NCBI RefSeq assembly: GCF_010729895.1
Contig: NZ_AP022612.1
Location: 3,596,001 to 3,660,000, forward strand
Length of the DNA stretch: 64,000 nucleotides
Direction: 5' to 3'
Source: Mycolicibacterium confluentis
GTDB taxonomy: Bacteria; Actinomycetota; Actinomycetes; Mycobacteriales; Mycobacteriaceae
Numbering within the stretch: the stretch's first letter is position 1; each line of letters opens with the position of its first letter. Made by a program: the position numbers and the translations under genes. Of the stretch, positions 26,576 through 38,245 are shown piece after piece. The notes beneath the pieces are model-generated. The model did no database searches. It had not been told where the DNA came from and saw only the letters and a program-made list of their open reading frames with translations.

Positions 26576-26602
26576 TACGGTACCGTAACCTACGCTGCCG
26601 TA
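26576..26602 (-). promoter_or_regulatory. Tandem palindromic operator upstream of the reductase gene
   Basis: TACGGTACCGTA (26576-26587, a perfect 12-bp palindrome) and TACGCTGCCGTA (26591-26602) are separated by ACC. This exactly repeats the layout at 25332-25358, including the CC before the first TACG. The element lies about 42 nt upstream of the reductase ATG, where a repressor would block transcription. Confidence 0.75.
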
Positions 26603-26621
26603 TCCACTTTTGCGAAGGGAA

Positions 26622-27125
26622 CTACAGGAGTTCCAGCAGGAACGGAAGTTCCTGGCTCGCATACCAGGCCAGATCGTGGTCCTGCGCGTCGCCGACGGTC
26701 AGCTCGGCGTCCTCATCGCCCAGATCCGCATCGTCGATGACCGCCACCGCGGCCTTGACCGCGGATTCCGCGGACGCGTTGTCGACATAGACCGCCACGA
26801 TGTCCGGTGTCGTCACGGCCGCGCCGACCTTCACCACGGCGTCATCGAGGTCGGGCCGCGGTTTCACCGGTTCGACGTCGGCGACGATCACCGCGCGGCG
26901 CAGCGGCAACCCGTCCGCCGGATCCTCGTCACCGGCCAGCAGCCGCATCGACGCCAGCGCGGCTTCGGTGATCGCGACCTCGGCGAGTTCGTCGTCGTCC
27001 CCCTCGGCGTAGGACTCGCGCAGCCTGGGGGTGACCGCGAAAGCGGTCCCACCGACCGGAAAGAGTTCTCCCTCGGCGACGAGCTGGCGCAGCATGGCCA
27101 GCGTGGCCGGGATGTAGACCCGCAT
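26622..27125 (-). CDS. Conserved actinobacterial hypothetical protein (Rv3231c-like)
   Basis: A 167-residue acidic protein, MRVYIPATLAMLRQL at the N terminus and ending DLAWYASQELPFLLELL. It shows no catalytic motif, signal peptide or membrane segment; the pattern is that of a soluble alpha/beta protein. It matches in place and size what I recall of Rv3231c, whose function is unknown. It lies 30 nt downstream of ppk2 in the same direction and could share its transcript. The divergence from the operator-controlled reductase suggests it is not part of that regulon. Confidence 0.65.
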   Translation of the reverse strand: MRVYIPATLAMLRQLVAEGELFPVGGTAFAVTPRLRESYAEGDDDELAEVAITEAALASMRLLAGDEDPADGLPLRRAVIVADVEPVKPRPDLDDAVVKVGAAVTTPDIVAVYVDNASAESAVKAAVAVIDDADLGDEDAELTVGDAQDHDLAWYASQELPFLLELL

Positions 27126-27155
27126 CAGGGCAGACTAGCGATGCGACGGCGGGAA

Positions 27156-28016
27156 CTACTCACGATCCCCGAGCAGAGTCGCCACGTGGTCGTCGACATA
27201 GGTGGAATGATCCCGCGGCGGCCGCTGGTAACCGGCGGCCTCCACGGGGCGCTTCGGCAGGTGCACAGTGGGCCGCGCGACGTCGTGGTAGGGAATCGTC
27301 GAGAGCAGGTGGCTCATCATGTTCAGCCGCGCGTGCTTCTTGACGTCGGACTCGACGACGTACCAGGGGCTGACCACGGTGTCGGTGTGCGCCATCATCT
27401 CGTCCTTGGCGCGGGAGTAGTCCTCCCACCGGTACACCGACTCCAGGTCCATCGTGGACAGCTTCCACTGCCGCACCGGGTCGTGCAGACGCTTGCGGAA
27501 CCGGCGCAACTGCTCCTCCTCGGACACCGAGAACCAGTACTTGCGCAGCAGGACGCCGTCGTCGATGAGCATCTGCTCGAACATGGGCGCCTGATGCAGG
27601 AACAGCGCCCGCTCCTCCGGTGTGCAGAACCCCATCACGGTCTCGACGCCGGCCCGGTTGTACCAGGAGCGGTCGAACAGGACGATCTCGCCTCGGGTCG
27701 GCAGGTGTTCGACGTAGCGCTGGAAGTACCACTGGCCGCGTTCCCGTCCGGTGGGTGCGGGCAGCGCCGCGATGCGCGCGACACGAGGGCTCAGGTATTC
27801 CGTGATGCGCTTGATCGTGCCGCCCTTGCCCGCGGCGTCCCGCCCTTCGAACACCACCACGATTCGAGCGCCGGTGTGCTTCACCCACTCCTGCAGCTTC
27901 ACGAATTCGGTTTGCAGGCGGAAGATCTCGGCCTCATAGACATCGTTGGGGATCCGGCCCGATGCCGAGCGGCCGGCGGACTTCCTGGCTTTCGACGCTT
28001 TCGAACCCTTGCCCAC
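27156..28016 (-). CDS. ppk2: Polyphosphate kinase 2 (PPK2, Rv3232c-like)
   Basis: A 286-residue class I PPK2, which uses polyphosphate to phosphorylate nucleoside diphosphates (GDP to GTP in mycobacteria, from memory). The P-loop is FEGRDAAGKGGTIKR (about 57-70), Walker B is VLFDRSWYNRAGVE, and the lid module with YWFSVSEEEQLRRFRKRL follows. A basic N-terminal leader (KGSKASKARKSAGR) is characteristic. The GTG at 28016 gives the family length. It lies 22 nt after the WS/DGAT-like gene in the same direction, linking storage polyphosphate with storage-lipid-type genes. Confidence 0.92.
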   Translation of the reverse strand: MGKGSKASKARKSAGRSASGRIPNDVYEAEIFRLQTEFVKLQEWVKHTGARIVVVFEGRDAAGKGGTIKRITEYLSPRVARIAALPAPTGRERGQWYFQRYVEHLPTRGEIVLFDRSWYNRAGVETVMGFCTPEERALFLHQAPMFEQMLIDDGVLLRKYWFSVSEEEQLRRFRKRLHDPVRQWKLSTMDLESVYRWEDYSRAKDEMMAHTDTVVSPWYVVESDVKKHARLNMMSHLLSTIPYHDVARPTVHLPKRPVEAAGYQRPPRDHSTYVDDHVATLLGDRE

Positions 28017-28038
28017 CGTCGAATCGTACTGCGGCCGC

Positions 28039-29454
28039 TCAGGATCGCGCGGCGTCGAGCAGTTCGTCCAGCGACTCGCGCAGCAGTCCGGGCAACTCGT
28101 CGACGTCGCTCATCGCCTCTCGGTCGGCGTTGATGCCGAAGTGCAGGTTGCCGCAGTACGACGTCACGCCGATGGCCAGCACCTGGTTGTGCAGCAGCGG
28201 GGGCACCGCGTAGGTCTCGAGCAGCTTGGTGCCCGCGATGTACATCTGCGACTGGGCGCCGGGCACATTGGTGATCAGCAGATTGAACTGTCTGGCCGGG
28301 AAACTGCTGGCCACCCGTGTGCCCATCGCGTGCAGTGTGGGCGGCGCGAACCCCGACAGCGTGACGATGGTGCGCGCGTCCACCAGACTCGCCGCGGTCG
28401 AATGGGATTCCGTGGCGTGCGCGATCTGCGACAGGCGGACCACCGCGTTGCCCTCCCCCACCGGCAGGTCGACGAGGAACGGTGTCACCTCACTGATCGC
28501 CTGCCCCGCGGACGCGGCGCCGTCTGCGCCGAGTTCGGGATAGACCGACATCGGGGCCATCGCGCGGACCGTCGCCGTGGGTGTCACCGGTTCACCGCGC
28601 GACAGCAGCCAGTTTCGCAGGGCCCCCGCGATGACGGCCAGCACGACGTCGTTGACGTCGCAGTCGTAGCTCGCCCGGACCTGGCGGTAGTCCTCGAGGC
28701 TGCCGCCGGCCACCGTGAATCGGCGGTTACGCGACACCGTGGCGTTCAACGGACTGCTCGGGGCGGTGCCACGCGCGAACGTGCGTGCCGCGTCGGCGAT
28801 TCGATGAGCCGTGTCGATCAGCTGGCCCGAGTTGGTGACGGCCCCGGTGACCGCGGATCGCACCGCGCCCAACTGCTGGCGCGGACCGGAGAACCAGTCG
28901 CCGACGGCGCCCAGCACCAATGAGGTCGTACCCGGTTCCCGCGCGGGGATCCAGATGTCCTCCCCGAACGCCGGCGGCTTCTGGGTCCGGTCGGCGATCA
29001 CGTGACCCATCTCGAGTGCCGCCATGCCGTTGACCAACGCCTGATGGGACTTGGTGAAGAGGGCGATACGGTTCTTGGCCAGCCCTTCGACCAGGTACAT
29101 CTCCCACAGCGGCCGAGACTTGTCCAGCGGCCGGGAGCCGATGCGGGCGATCAGGTCGTGCAGTTGGGCGTCGGTGCCCGGAGACGGCAGCGCGGAACGC
29201 CGGATGTGGTAGGTGATGTCGAAGTCGCGGTCGTCGATCCACACCGGGCGGGCCAACCCGAGCTTCACCTCACGGACCTTCTGGCGGTAGCGGGGCACTT
29301 GGGGCAACCGCTCTTCGACTGTCGCAAGCAGGGTTTCGTAGCTCAGCCCCGAGCGCGGCCTGCGCAGGATCGACAGTGAGCCGACGTACATGGGCGTGGC
29401 CGAGTTCTCGAGCTGATAGAACGACGCATCCGATGCCGACAGTCTAGTCACCAT
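28039..29454 (-). CDS. WS/DGAT-family protein with a degenerate active site (Rv3233c/Rv3234c-like)
   Basis: A 471-residue member of the wax ester/triacylglycerol synthase family with the family start MVTRLSASDASFYQLE and the late motifs NDVVLAVIAGALRNWL and FNLLITNVPGAQ. The canonical catalytic motif HHxxxDG is replaced by HQALVNG (His137 to Gly143): the catalytic second His is Gln and the Asp is Asn. Acyltransferase activity is therefore doubtful. In M. tuberculosis I recall the locus split into Rv3233c and Rv3234c (tgs3); here it is one intact gene. Start 29454 has a GAGGGG SD; the frame is open to 29490. Confidence 0.88.
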   Translation of the reverse strand: MVTRLSASDASFYQLENSATPMYVGSLSILRRPRSGLSYETLLATVEERLPQVPRYRQKVREVKLGLARPVWIDDRDFDITYHIRRSALPSPGTDAQLHDLIARIGSRPLDKSRPLWEMYLVEGLAKNRIALFTKSHQALVNGMAALEMGHVIADRTQKPPAFGEDIWIPAREPGTTSLVLGAVGDWFSGPRQQLGAVRSAVTGAVTNSGQLIDTAHRIADAARTFARGTAPSSPLNATVSRNRRFTVAGGSLEDYRQVRASYDCDVNDVVLAVIAGALRNWLLSRGEPVTPTATVRAMAPMSVYPELGADGAASAGQAISEVTPFLVDLPVGEGNAVVRLSQIAHATESHSTAASLVDARTIVTLSGFAPPTLHAMGTRVASSFPARQFNLLITNVPGAQSQMYIAGTKLLETYAVPPLLHNQVLAIGVTSYCGNLHFGINADREAMSDVDELPGLLRESLDELLDAARS

Positions 29455-29630
29455 TCGCGCAGCCGTCCCCTCGCCTGACATCCACTGCACGCCACGTTAA
29501 CCGCCCAAACACCCATCGTGCACAACGGGTGTACACACGCGGGGCACGGGTTGTGTCAGGATCGGCCTCGTCGGGTCCGCCACTCTCCAGCGGGCGAAGT
29601 GTTTCGGCCGCGCCTACGGAGGGTTGAGTT

Positions 29631-30098
29631 TTGACAGCTGCACGATCGACGGCCGTCACCCGCGTCGTCGACTACGAACCAGAGGTCGGCGCCGAACCCG
29701 ACGTGCCACCGTCACGGCCACGGCGTCCCGCCGCGCTGCGGATCGTCGCGCCACGGCCCGCCGACGGGCCGTCGGCGAGGTTCCGAGAGGCCGCCGCGTT
29801 CGCCGACGCCGCATTGCGCACAGTACTGGAGGTGATCGACCGCCGGCGGCCACCGACCCAGCTGCGGCCCCTGATGCCGACTGGGTTGGCCGACACCGTC
29901 ACCGCGCGCGCCCGGGTCGCACCGGCCGGGCGCGCCGCGGCTGTCCTCCGCGCGACGCGGGTTCAGGCCTGCGGTCGCTGCGAGGATGCGTTCGAGGTCG
30001 CCGCGACCTTCTCGCGGCACACCCGTTGGCACGCCATGGCGTGCCGGGTGGAACTGCTCGGGACCCGATGGCAGGTCGTCGCCCTGCACATCGGGTGA
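29631..30098 (+). CDS. Conserved hypothetical protein of the Rv3235 family
   Basis: A 155-residue protein with a Pro/Arg-rich N terminus (about 1-50), a predicted helix (ARFREAAAFADAALRTVLEV) and a beta-rich C-terminal part with a CGRCED motif and HTRWHAMACRVELLG. It fits the actinobacterial Rv3235-type family that often accompanies secA; its function is unknown. TTG 29631 is the start, supported by a strong GGAGGG (29618-29623) 7 nt before it. It ends 6 nt from the convergent secA1 stop. Confidence 0.7.
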   Translation: MTAARSTAVTRVVDYEPEVGAEPDVPPSRPRRPAALRIVAPRPADGPSARFREAAAFADAALRTVLEVIDRRRPPTQLRPLMPTGLADTVTARARVAPAGRAAAVLRATRVQACGRCEDAFEVAATFSRHTRWHAMACRVELLGTRWQVVALHIG

Positions 30099-30104
30099 CC
30101 TCGG

Positions 30105-32933
<2,829 letters not shown>

Positions 32934-33013
32934 TGATATATCCCCTACAGGATTGGAGTCTTTTCGCGCTCCATCGTAGGTGACGCCTGATCATGCACGG
33001 TCCCGGAAACGAC

Positions 33014-33057
33014 TTGTGGAGCCTGGGCGGCGTGCCGCGCCGCCCCAGGCTCCACAA
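33014..33057 (-). terminator. Hairpin terminator after hpf
   Basis: TTGTGGAGCCTGGG (33014-33027) pairs with CCCAGGCTCCACAA (33044-33057), with further GGCG/CGCC pairs inside. It lies just after the hpf stop and before the secA1 promoter, so it separates the two units. Confidence 0.8.
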
Positions 33058-33069
33058 TTCGACAGAGGG

Positions 33070-33732
33070 TCAGGACAAGCGGATCAGGCCGTAATCGAAC
33101 GCGTGCCTGCGATAGACGACCGATGGTTTGTCGGTCTCCTTGTCATGGAACAGGAAGAAATCGTGGCCGACGAGTTCCATCTCATAGAGCGCGTCGTCGA
33201 CCGTCATCGGCCGGGATTCGTGCTCCTTGATGCGGACCACCCGACCCGGTTCGTGGTCGTCGACCACCGTTTCGGATGGGCGGGACGACTCCGCGGGGGG
33301 CACGAACGCGTCAGGCACAACGGCAGTGGCCTCAGCCAGCGACACCGGGGTCTTGTCCCCGTAGTGGATCTTGCGCCTGTCCTTCTGCCGGCGTAACCGG
33401 GCCTCAAGCTTGGCCGTGGCAGATTCAAACGCGGCATAGAAGCTGTCGGCGCAGCCCTCACCACGCACCACCGGGCCACGACCACGCGCGGTGATCTCGA
33501 CGTGCTGACAGCTCTTGCGCTGACGGCGGTTGCGTTCATGGTCGAGTTCGACATCGAACATGTAGATGGTTTTGTCCAACCGCTCAAGGCGGGCGAGCTT
33601 TTCCGAGACATAGATGCGGAAGTGGTCGGGAACTTCGACGTTGCGGCCCTTGACCACCACTTCGGCATGCGACGAGGCGGACTCGTCGCGTTCTGCCAAC
33701 AGCTGGCCTGAATCCACGGATTGACTTGACAT
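33070..33732 (-). CDS. hpf: Long-form ribosome hibernation promoting factor (HPF, Rv3241c-like)
   Basis: A 220-residue protein of the long HPF type that dimerises or stabilises inactive ribosomes. The N-terminal RaiA/HPF domain runs from about residue 22 (VVVKGRNVEVPDHFRIYVSEK) with the conserved DRRK region KDRRKIHYGDK, and the C-terminal dimerisation domain contains RPMTVDDALYEMELVGHDF and VVYRRHAFDYGLIRL. A linker joins them. ATG 33732 is chosen; a TTG at 33741 is possible. Neither has a good SD. A strong SD lies about 120 nt upstream without an obvious ATG (see the leader feature). The gene ends at a hairpin terminator. Confidence 0.92.
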   Translation of the reverse strand: MSSQSVDSGQLLAERDESASSHAEVVVKGRNVEVPDHFRIYVSEKLARLERLDKTIYMFDVELDHERNRRQRKSCQHVEITARGRGPVVRGEGCADSFYAAFESATAKLEARLRRQKDRRKIHYGDKTPVSLAEATAVVPDAFVPPAESSRPSETVVDDHEPGRVVRIKEHESRPMTVDDALYEMELVGHDFFLFHDKETDKPSVVYRRHAFDYGLIRLS

Positions 33733-33844
33733 GCTTGACAACTCATTTCTGTCGCGTCGAACGCGCGCATGCGCGTGTGGCCTGTTGAGACGTGCGCTGC
33801 GGGGGTCGTTCAGATCCGCGCCACCCCGCGGCGCCAGGGGTCAG

Positions 33845-33857
33845 ATATCACCTCCTA
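33845..33857 (-). promoter_or_regulatory. Orphan Shine-Dalgarno-like element in the hpf upstream region
   Basis: The 313-nt stretch 33733-34045 carries no recognised gene. On the reverse strand it contains AGGAGGTGATATC (33845-33857), nearly the full complement of the 16S tail, with no ATG or GTG at the proper distance. A CTG at 33842-33844 would open a 33-codon frame ending at a TGA (33743-33745) just before the hpf start. Such a leader could couple hpf to its translation. Only the sequence match is certain. Confidence 0.3.
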
Positions 33858-34045
33858 CGCACCGGGGTTCCAGTTGAAACCGGGTGGCGGGCCTCGTTGC
33901 TGAAGCCCGTCGTGGCAACCTGCGGTGTGCTCACGATGTTGTCACCGAAGGTAGTCCGAGTTCACCTGAACGTGCCACCCTTTTCGCGCACCTGTTGCCA
34001 GAACTTTCGACCCTCGTTACGAGGACCTGGGTCCCTTGTGGGGTT

Positions 34046-34678
34046 TCAGGCGTGCGCGAGCGCCAGAATCGCGACGACGTCCACGCCCGCGGCGCGCAGC
34101 ACACCCACCGATTCCCGCGCGGTCGCCCCAGTGGTGACGATGTCGTCAATCAACAGCGCGGGCGTTCTGGGCGGCACCGTCCGCAGCCGCACCCGGCCCG
34201 CAACGTTGCGCTCGCGGCCACGGCTGTCCAGGCCGACGGAGTCGCGGACGAACGCCCGCATGGCCAGCGCGGGCACGACGGCGACCCCACTGTGGCCCGC
34301 AACGGCCGCCCTGGCCAGGCGCGTCACCGGATCACCGCCGCGCCGGCGCGCCGAGGACCGGCGGGTGGGGGCAGGCACCAGAGACAGCGGTTCCGGCACC
34401 ACGCCCCACCTGATGAGCCGGTGCACCCCGAACGCCAGCGCGCGCGCCAGCGGCGCGCACAGGTCGGTGCGACCGTGTTCCTTGAGCGCGACGATGGCCT
34501 GCCTGCGCGGCCCGGCATAGCGGCCGAGAGCAAACGCCGGGACGCCCGGGTCCAGGCGCGGTGTGAGGACGTGGGGCGCGCCCTCGCCGACCTCCAGCGC
34601 GGCCGCGCAGGCGGCACACCAGGGGGTCGCGGGTGCGCCGCATCCGCCGCACTGCAGCGGCAGGATCAGATCGAGCAT
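34046..34678 (-). CDS. ComF-family phosphoribosyltransferase-like protein (Rv3242c-like)
   Basis: A 210-residue protein with an N-terminal zinc-binding segment (LPLQCGGCG and WCAACA, four Cys), then the PRTase core ending LLIDDIVTTGATARESV, the PRPP-binding motif. In Firmicutes and Proteobacteria ComF/GntX proteins assist DNA uptake; the role in mycobacteria is unknown. ATG 34678 is the family start. It lies between lpqB (58 nt upstream) and hpf, in the same direction as mtrA-mtrB-lpqB, so it may be the distal gene of that operon. Confidence 0.85.
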   Translation of the reverse strand: MLDLILPLQCGGCGAPATPWCAACAAALEVGEGAPHVLTPRLDPGVPAFALGRYAGPRRQAIVALKEHGRTDLCAPLARALAFGVHRLIRWGVVPEPLSLVPAPTRRSSARRRGGDPVTRLARAAVAGHSGVAVVPALAMRAFVRDSVGLDSRGRERNVAGRVRLRTVPPRTPALLIDDIVTTGATARESVGVLRAAGVDVVAILALAHA

Positions 34679-34736
34679 GTCAGGAGTGTGCCGCCGGGCA
34701 CTGACACATCGTGTCCCGCGGCGGGCGAGATCGGGG

Positions 34737-36503
34737 TCAGCCCGGCAGCACCGGCACGGCGCCGGGAACGTTGAAGGCCCGCACCTCCGCCCACACCCGG
34801 TCGGCGGCACCGGAGCCCGACAGTTGCTGCACACCGCCCTGGTCGGCCACGTACACCGTCGAGGGGTTCGCCGCGACCGTCCCGACGGGCATCCGCAGGC
34901 CCCGGCTGGGCCCGTCGGAGTTGACGCCGTCGAGGTTGACGTAGGACACGGGATGCGCGGGATCGTTGCGGCTGACGACGATGTCGTCACCGGTCCGCCA
35001 TGACAGCGACACCACCGAGGAGCCCAGCCCGAAGCCGAGCCGCCGGGGATACGTCAGCGCGAACTCCCCGCCCGGTGTCTGCTCCACGCCGGCGAGGATG
35101 ACCTGTCCTTCGATGACCATCGCGGCGCGGGTGCCGTCACGGGACAACTGCAGTTCGCTGATCGCCCCAGGGAACCGGTTGGTCACGGTGATGGGATCGA
35201 CGGGGACACTGGCGGGTTGACCTGTGGCGGCCTCCTGGGTCACGCGCAGCACCACGTTGCCGTCCACCACGACCCACACCGCGCCGTCGAGCCCCCACGT
35301 CGGCCGGCTCATGCTCCGCCCGTCGGCAGCCTCGACCGCGTCCTGCCCGTTGTTGCCGATCCAGAGTTTGGCCGCCATATCCGGGGCGCCTGCGCGTTCG
35401 GTGACCACCGAGGCCACGCCGTGTCCGTCGCGGGACAGCGCGGCCGCGGTCTGACCGGGCATCGACCCGAACGCCCCCGGCACACGGGTCGAGCGCTGGC
35501 CGTCGAGGAACACCAGTGACCCGCCGACCAGGGCGTGCACGCCGGCCGAGGCGCCGTCGGCCACACCCGGGTCCGTGGCCGCGACATCGGAGGCCTCCCA
35601 GCCGTCGGCGAACCGTTCGTCGAGCGGCAGTCCGTCGGCGTTGATGACGTACGGTCCGCGGATGTCGGCTCGGGCCAACGTCCAGACGATCTGCGCGGCA
35701 AGCAGAGCCCGGCTCTGCGGATCGGCGGTCTGAAGGTTCTCCAGCTCGATGCGGGCTCCGCCATATCCCTGGCCGACGCCGGTCTTGCCCCCGTCGGCAC
35801 GCGTCACCGGTCCGCGCAACCGCACCGGCGGGCCCAGCATGTTGCGCACCGAGTTGGCCAGTTCGGGACGTGGTCCGGTGATCAGTTTGGAGACCAGTTC
35901 GGTGGCCAACTGATCGGCTTCGGCGACCGCGACGTAACGCGGATCGGGCACCGTGGTCTTACCCGACGGCGACACGAAGTACAGCGGGTGCCGCTTGTAG
36001 GTCTCCTGAAACTGCTTCCAGTCCAGGAAGACTCCGTTGGGAAGCTTGTCGATCCGCCAGCCCTCAGAGGTCTTGACCAACTCGATCGGACCCGGGTCGG
36101 GCAGCGCCCCCTCGGCCGTCTCGAACACCCCGAGATCAGACAGCGAGCCGAGGATGTCGGCCCGCATCACCGCCGTCACCCGGTTCGCGCTGCGCGTCTC
36201 GGTGAACACCACGCGGTCGATCAACAGCGCAGAGCCCGCGTCATCCCATGCGCGCGAGGCGGATTCGGTGAGGAACTGACGAGCCGCCAGATGCCGGTTG
36301 GCCGGGTCGGCGGTGGCCTTCAGGAACTCCCGCAGCAGCAGATCCGGCTCCATGCCGGGAGTGGGCTTGGGCAGGTTCTGCGGAGCGGGCCGCTCGACGG
36401 TGCCGATCGCCTGCGGCGCAGAGGAATTGGGCACCCCGGCGCAGCCAGACACCAGGGCCGCGGCCATCGTGAGCACCGAGAGCAGCGCACCGAGGCGTTT
36501 CAC
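34737..36503 (-). CDS. lpqB: Lipoprotein LpqB (MtrB partner)
   Basis: A 588-residue lipoprotein with signal peptide and lipobox VSGC (Cys21), a GerMN-like domain in the first half and a C-terminal beta-propeller-like domain with repeated units such as [17 protein letters not shown] and [12 protein letters not shown]. It acts outside the membrane with the sensor kinase MtrB. Its start overlaps the mtrB stop (ATGA), so the proteins are made together. The ComF-like gene follows 58 nt later. Confidence 0.93.
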   Translation of the reverse strand: MKRLGALLSVLTMAAALVSGCAGVPNSSAPQAIGTVERPAPQNLPKPTPGMEPDLLLREFLKATADPANRHLAARQFLTESASRAWDDAGSALLIDRVVFTETRSANRVTAVMRADILGSLSDLGVFETAEGALPDPGPIELVKTSEGWRIDKLPNGVFLDWKQFQETYKRHPLYFVSPSGKTTVPDPRYVAVAEADQLATELVSKLITGPRPELANSVRNMLGPPVRLRGPVTRADGGKTGVGQGYGGARIELENLQTADPQSRALLAAQIVWTLARADIRGPYVINADGLPLDERFADGWEASDVAATDPGVADGASAGVHALVGGSLVFLDGQRSTRVPGAFGSMPGQTAAALSRDGHGVASVVTERAGAPDMAAKLWIGNNGQDAVEAADGRSMSRPTWGLDGAVWVVVDGNVVLRVTQEAATGQPASVPVDPITVTNRFPGAISELQLSRDGTRAAMVIEGQVILAGVEQTPGGEFALTYPRRLGFGLGSSVVSLSWRTGDDIVVSRNDPAHPVSYVNLDGVNSDGPSRGLRMPVGTVAANPSTVYVADQGGVQQLSGSGAADRVWAEVRAFNVPGAVPVLPG

Positions 36504-38164
36504 GCATTCTCCCCGGCGTGTTCACGCTGACGGGCCTGCTGCTGCCGGTCCCGACTCTCGGCGCCGACCGGTTTCAGGGGCAGCGGACTGGTGGTGACCT
36601 TGTGGCCTCGCACCAACGGCAGCGTCAGCCGGAAGCAGGATCCCTTGCCGGGTTCACCCCACGCCTCCAATCGGCCCTGGTGCAGGCGCGCGTCCTCGAT
36701 GCTGATCGCCAGGCCAAGGCCGGTGCCGCCCGAACGACGCACGCGGGACGGATCGGACCGCCAGAACCGGCTGAACACGAGCTTCTCCTCGCCGGGTCGC
36801 AGGCCGACACCGTAGTCGCGGACCGTGACCGCCACGGTGTCCTCGTCGGCGGCCATCCGAATCCGCACGGGTTTGTGCTCGGCGTGGTCGATGGCGTTGG
36901 CGATCAGGTTGCGCAGAATCCGCTCCACGCGGCGGGGGTCGACCTCGGCGATCACCCCGTCGGCAGGCATGTCGACCAGCAGTTCGATGCCCGCGTCGTC
37001 GGCCAGATGCCCCACGTTGTCCAGGGCGCTGTTCACGGTGGACCGCAGGTCCACGGCCTCGACCGACAACTCGGCGACACCCGCGTCGTGCCGCGAGATT
37101 TCGAGCAGGTCGCCCAGCAGCGACTCGAACCGGTCGAGTTCGTTGACCATGAGTTCGGTCGACCGGCGCAACGCCGGATCGAGTTCGTCGCTGTTGTCGT
37201 GGATCAGGTCGGCCGCCATCCGCACCGTGGTCAGCGGTGTGCGCAGTTCGTGGCTGACGTCGGAGGTGAACCGGCGCTGCAGGTTGCCGAACTCCTCGAG
37301 TTGGGTGATCTGCCGGCTCAGGCTCTCGGCCATGTCGTTGAACGACACCGCCAGGCGCGCCATGTCGTCCTCGCCGCGCACCGGCATCCGCTCGGTCAGA
37401 TGCCCCTCGGCGAACCGTTCCGCGATCCGCGAGGCCGACCGCACAGGCTGCACGACCTGACGGGACACCAGCCACGCCACGCCGGTCAACAGCAGCAGCA
37501 GCACGATGCCGCCGGTGGCCATCGTGCCGCGCACCAACGAGATCGTGCTCTCCTCGCTGGTCAGCGGAAAGATCAGATACAGCTCGAGGTTGGTCACGCG
37601 CGAGGACGTCGGACTGCCGATGATCAGTGCCGGACCCGAGAAACCATCGGTGTGCACGGTCGCGTACTGGTAGCTGACCTGCCCGGCCTTGACGAACTCC
37701 CGCAGCGCCGCGGGCACCTCGTCGACGGGTCCGGCCGCGGTCGCGGCACGCGGGCCGTCACCCGGCACGACGAGCACCGCATCGAAGGTGCCGGCCAGCC
37801 CAGCCCCGGCGCGCGGATCGGTCTTCGACGTCAGGGTGTTGCGGGCCAACTGCAGGCTGCTGTCGAGCGAGCGGGTCTCCTCACCGCCGACGATGCCCGC
37901 GACGGTCGTGCGCGCGCGTTCCATCTCCTCGCTGGCGGCCCGCACCTTCACATCAAGGACGCGGTCGGCGATCTGGCTGGTCAGCACGAAGCCGAGCACC
38001 AGAATGACGGCCAGCGACAGCCCGAGCGTCAGCACGACGACCCTCAGTTGCAGCGACCGCCGCCACACCACGCCGACCGCTCGACTCAACGCCCGAAGAC
38101 CGCGCAACAGCGGCCCCGTTCCACCCCAGCGGCCCCGAATGCGCCGCTTGGAGCGCAGGATCAT
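36500..38164 (-). CDS. mtrB: Sensor histidine kinase MtrB
   Basis: A 554-residue membrane kinase of the essential MtrAB system, controlling growth, DNA replication and wall genes. It has transmembrane helices at about 42-62 and 213-233, an extracellular domain between them, a HAMP segment, then DHp with [14 protein letters not shown] carrying the phosphorylated His305, and an HATPase domain ([32 protein letters not shown]). His305 has the same number I recall in M. tuberculosis. The start at 38164 is 77 nt after the mtrA stop. Confidence 0.96.
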   Translation of the reverse strand: MILRSKRRIRGRWGGTGPLLRGLRALSRAVGVVWRRSLQLRVVVLTLGLSLAVILVLGFVLTSQIADRVLDVKVRAASEEMERARTTVAGIVGGEETRSLDSSLQLARNTLTSKTDPRAGAGLAGTFDAVLVVPGDGPRAATAAGPVDEVPAALREFVKAGQVSYQYATVHTDGFSGPALIIGSPTSSRVTNLELYLIFPLTSEESTISLVRGTMATGGIVLLLLLTGVAWLVSRQVVQPVRSASRIAERFAEGHLTERMPVRGEDDMARLAVSFNDMAESLSRQITQLEEFGNLQRRFTSDVSHELRTPLTTVRMAADLIHDNSDELDPALRRSTELMVNELDRFESLLGDLLEISRHDAGVAELSVEAVDLRSTVNSALDNVGHLADDAGIELLVDMPADGVIAEVDPRRVERILRNLIANAIDHAEHKPVRIRMAADEDTVAVTVRDYGVGLRPGEEKLVFSRFWRSDPSRVRRSGGTGLGLAISIEDARLHQGRLEAWGEPGKGSCFRLTLPLVRGHKVTTSPLPLKPVGAESRDRQQQARQREHAGENA

Positions 38165-38209
38165 CGGTGCCGCTCCTCCACGGTGCTACAGCGCGAGGCC
38201 GCCGCGCCG

Positions 38210-38245
38210 CGGCGCAGAATCACGCCGTTACGGCGCAAGATCACG
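38210..38245. repeat. Short imperfect direct repeat in the mtrA-mtrB spacer
   Basis: CGGCGCAGAATCACG (38210-38224) and CGGCGCAAGATCACG (38231-38245) are 15-nt copies differing at two positions; the second runs into the mtrA stop codon. The repeat occupies most of the 76-nt spacer. It may be slippage-derived or a protein-binding site. Confidence 0.5.

Noticed and set aside
33742..34045. DosR-box control of hpf
   Set aside because: I looked for GGGACTTNNGGCCCT-like sequence on the hpf strand; only weak partial matches occur, none convincing.
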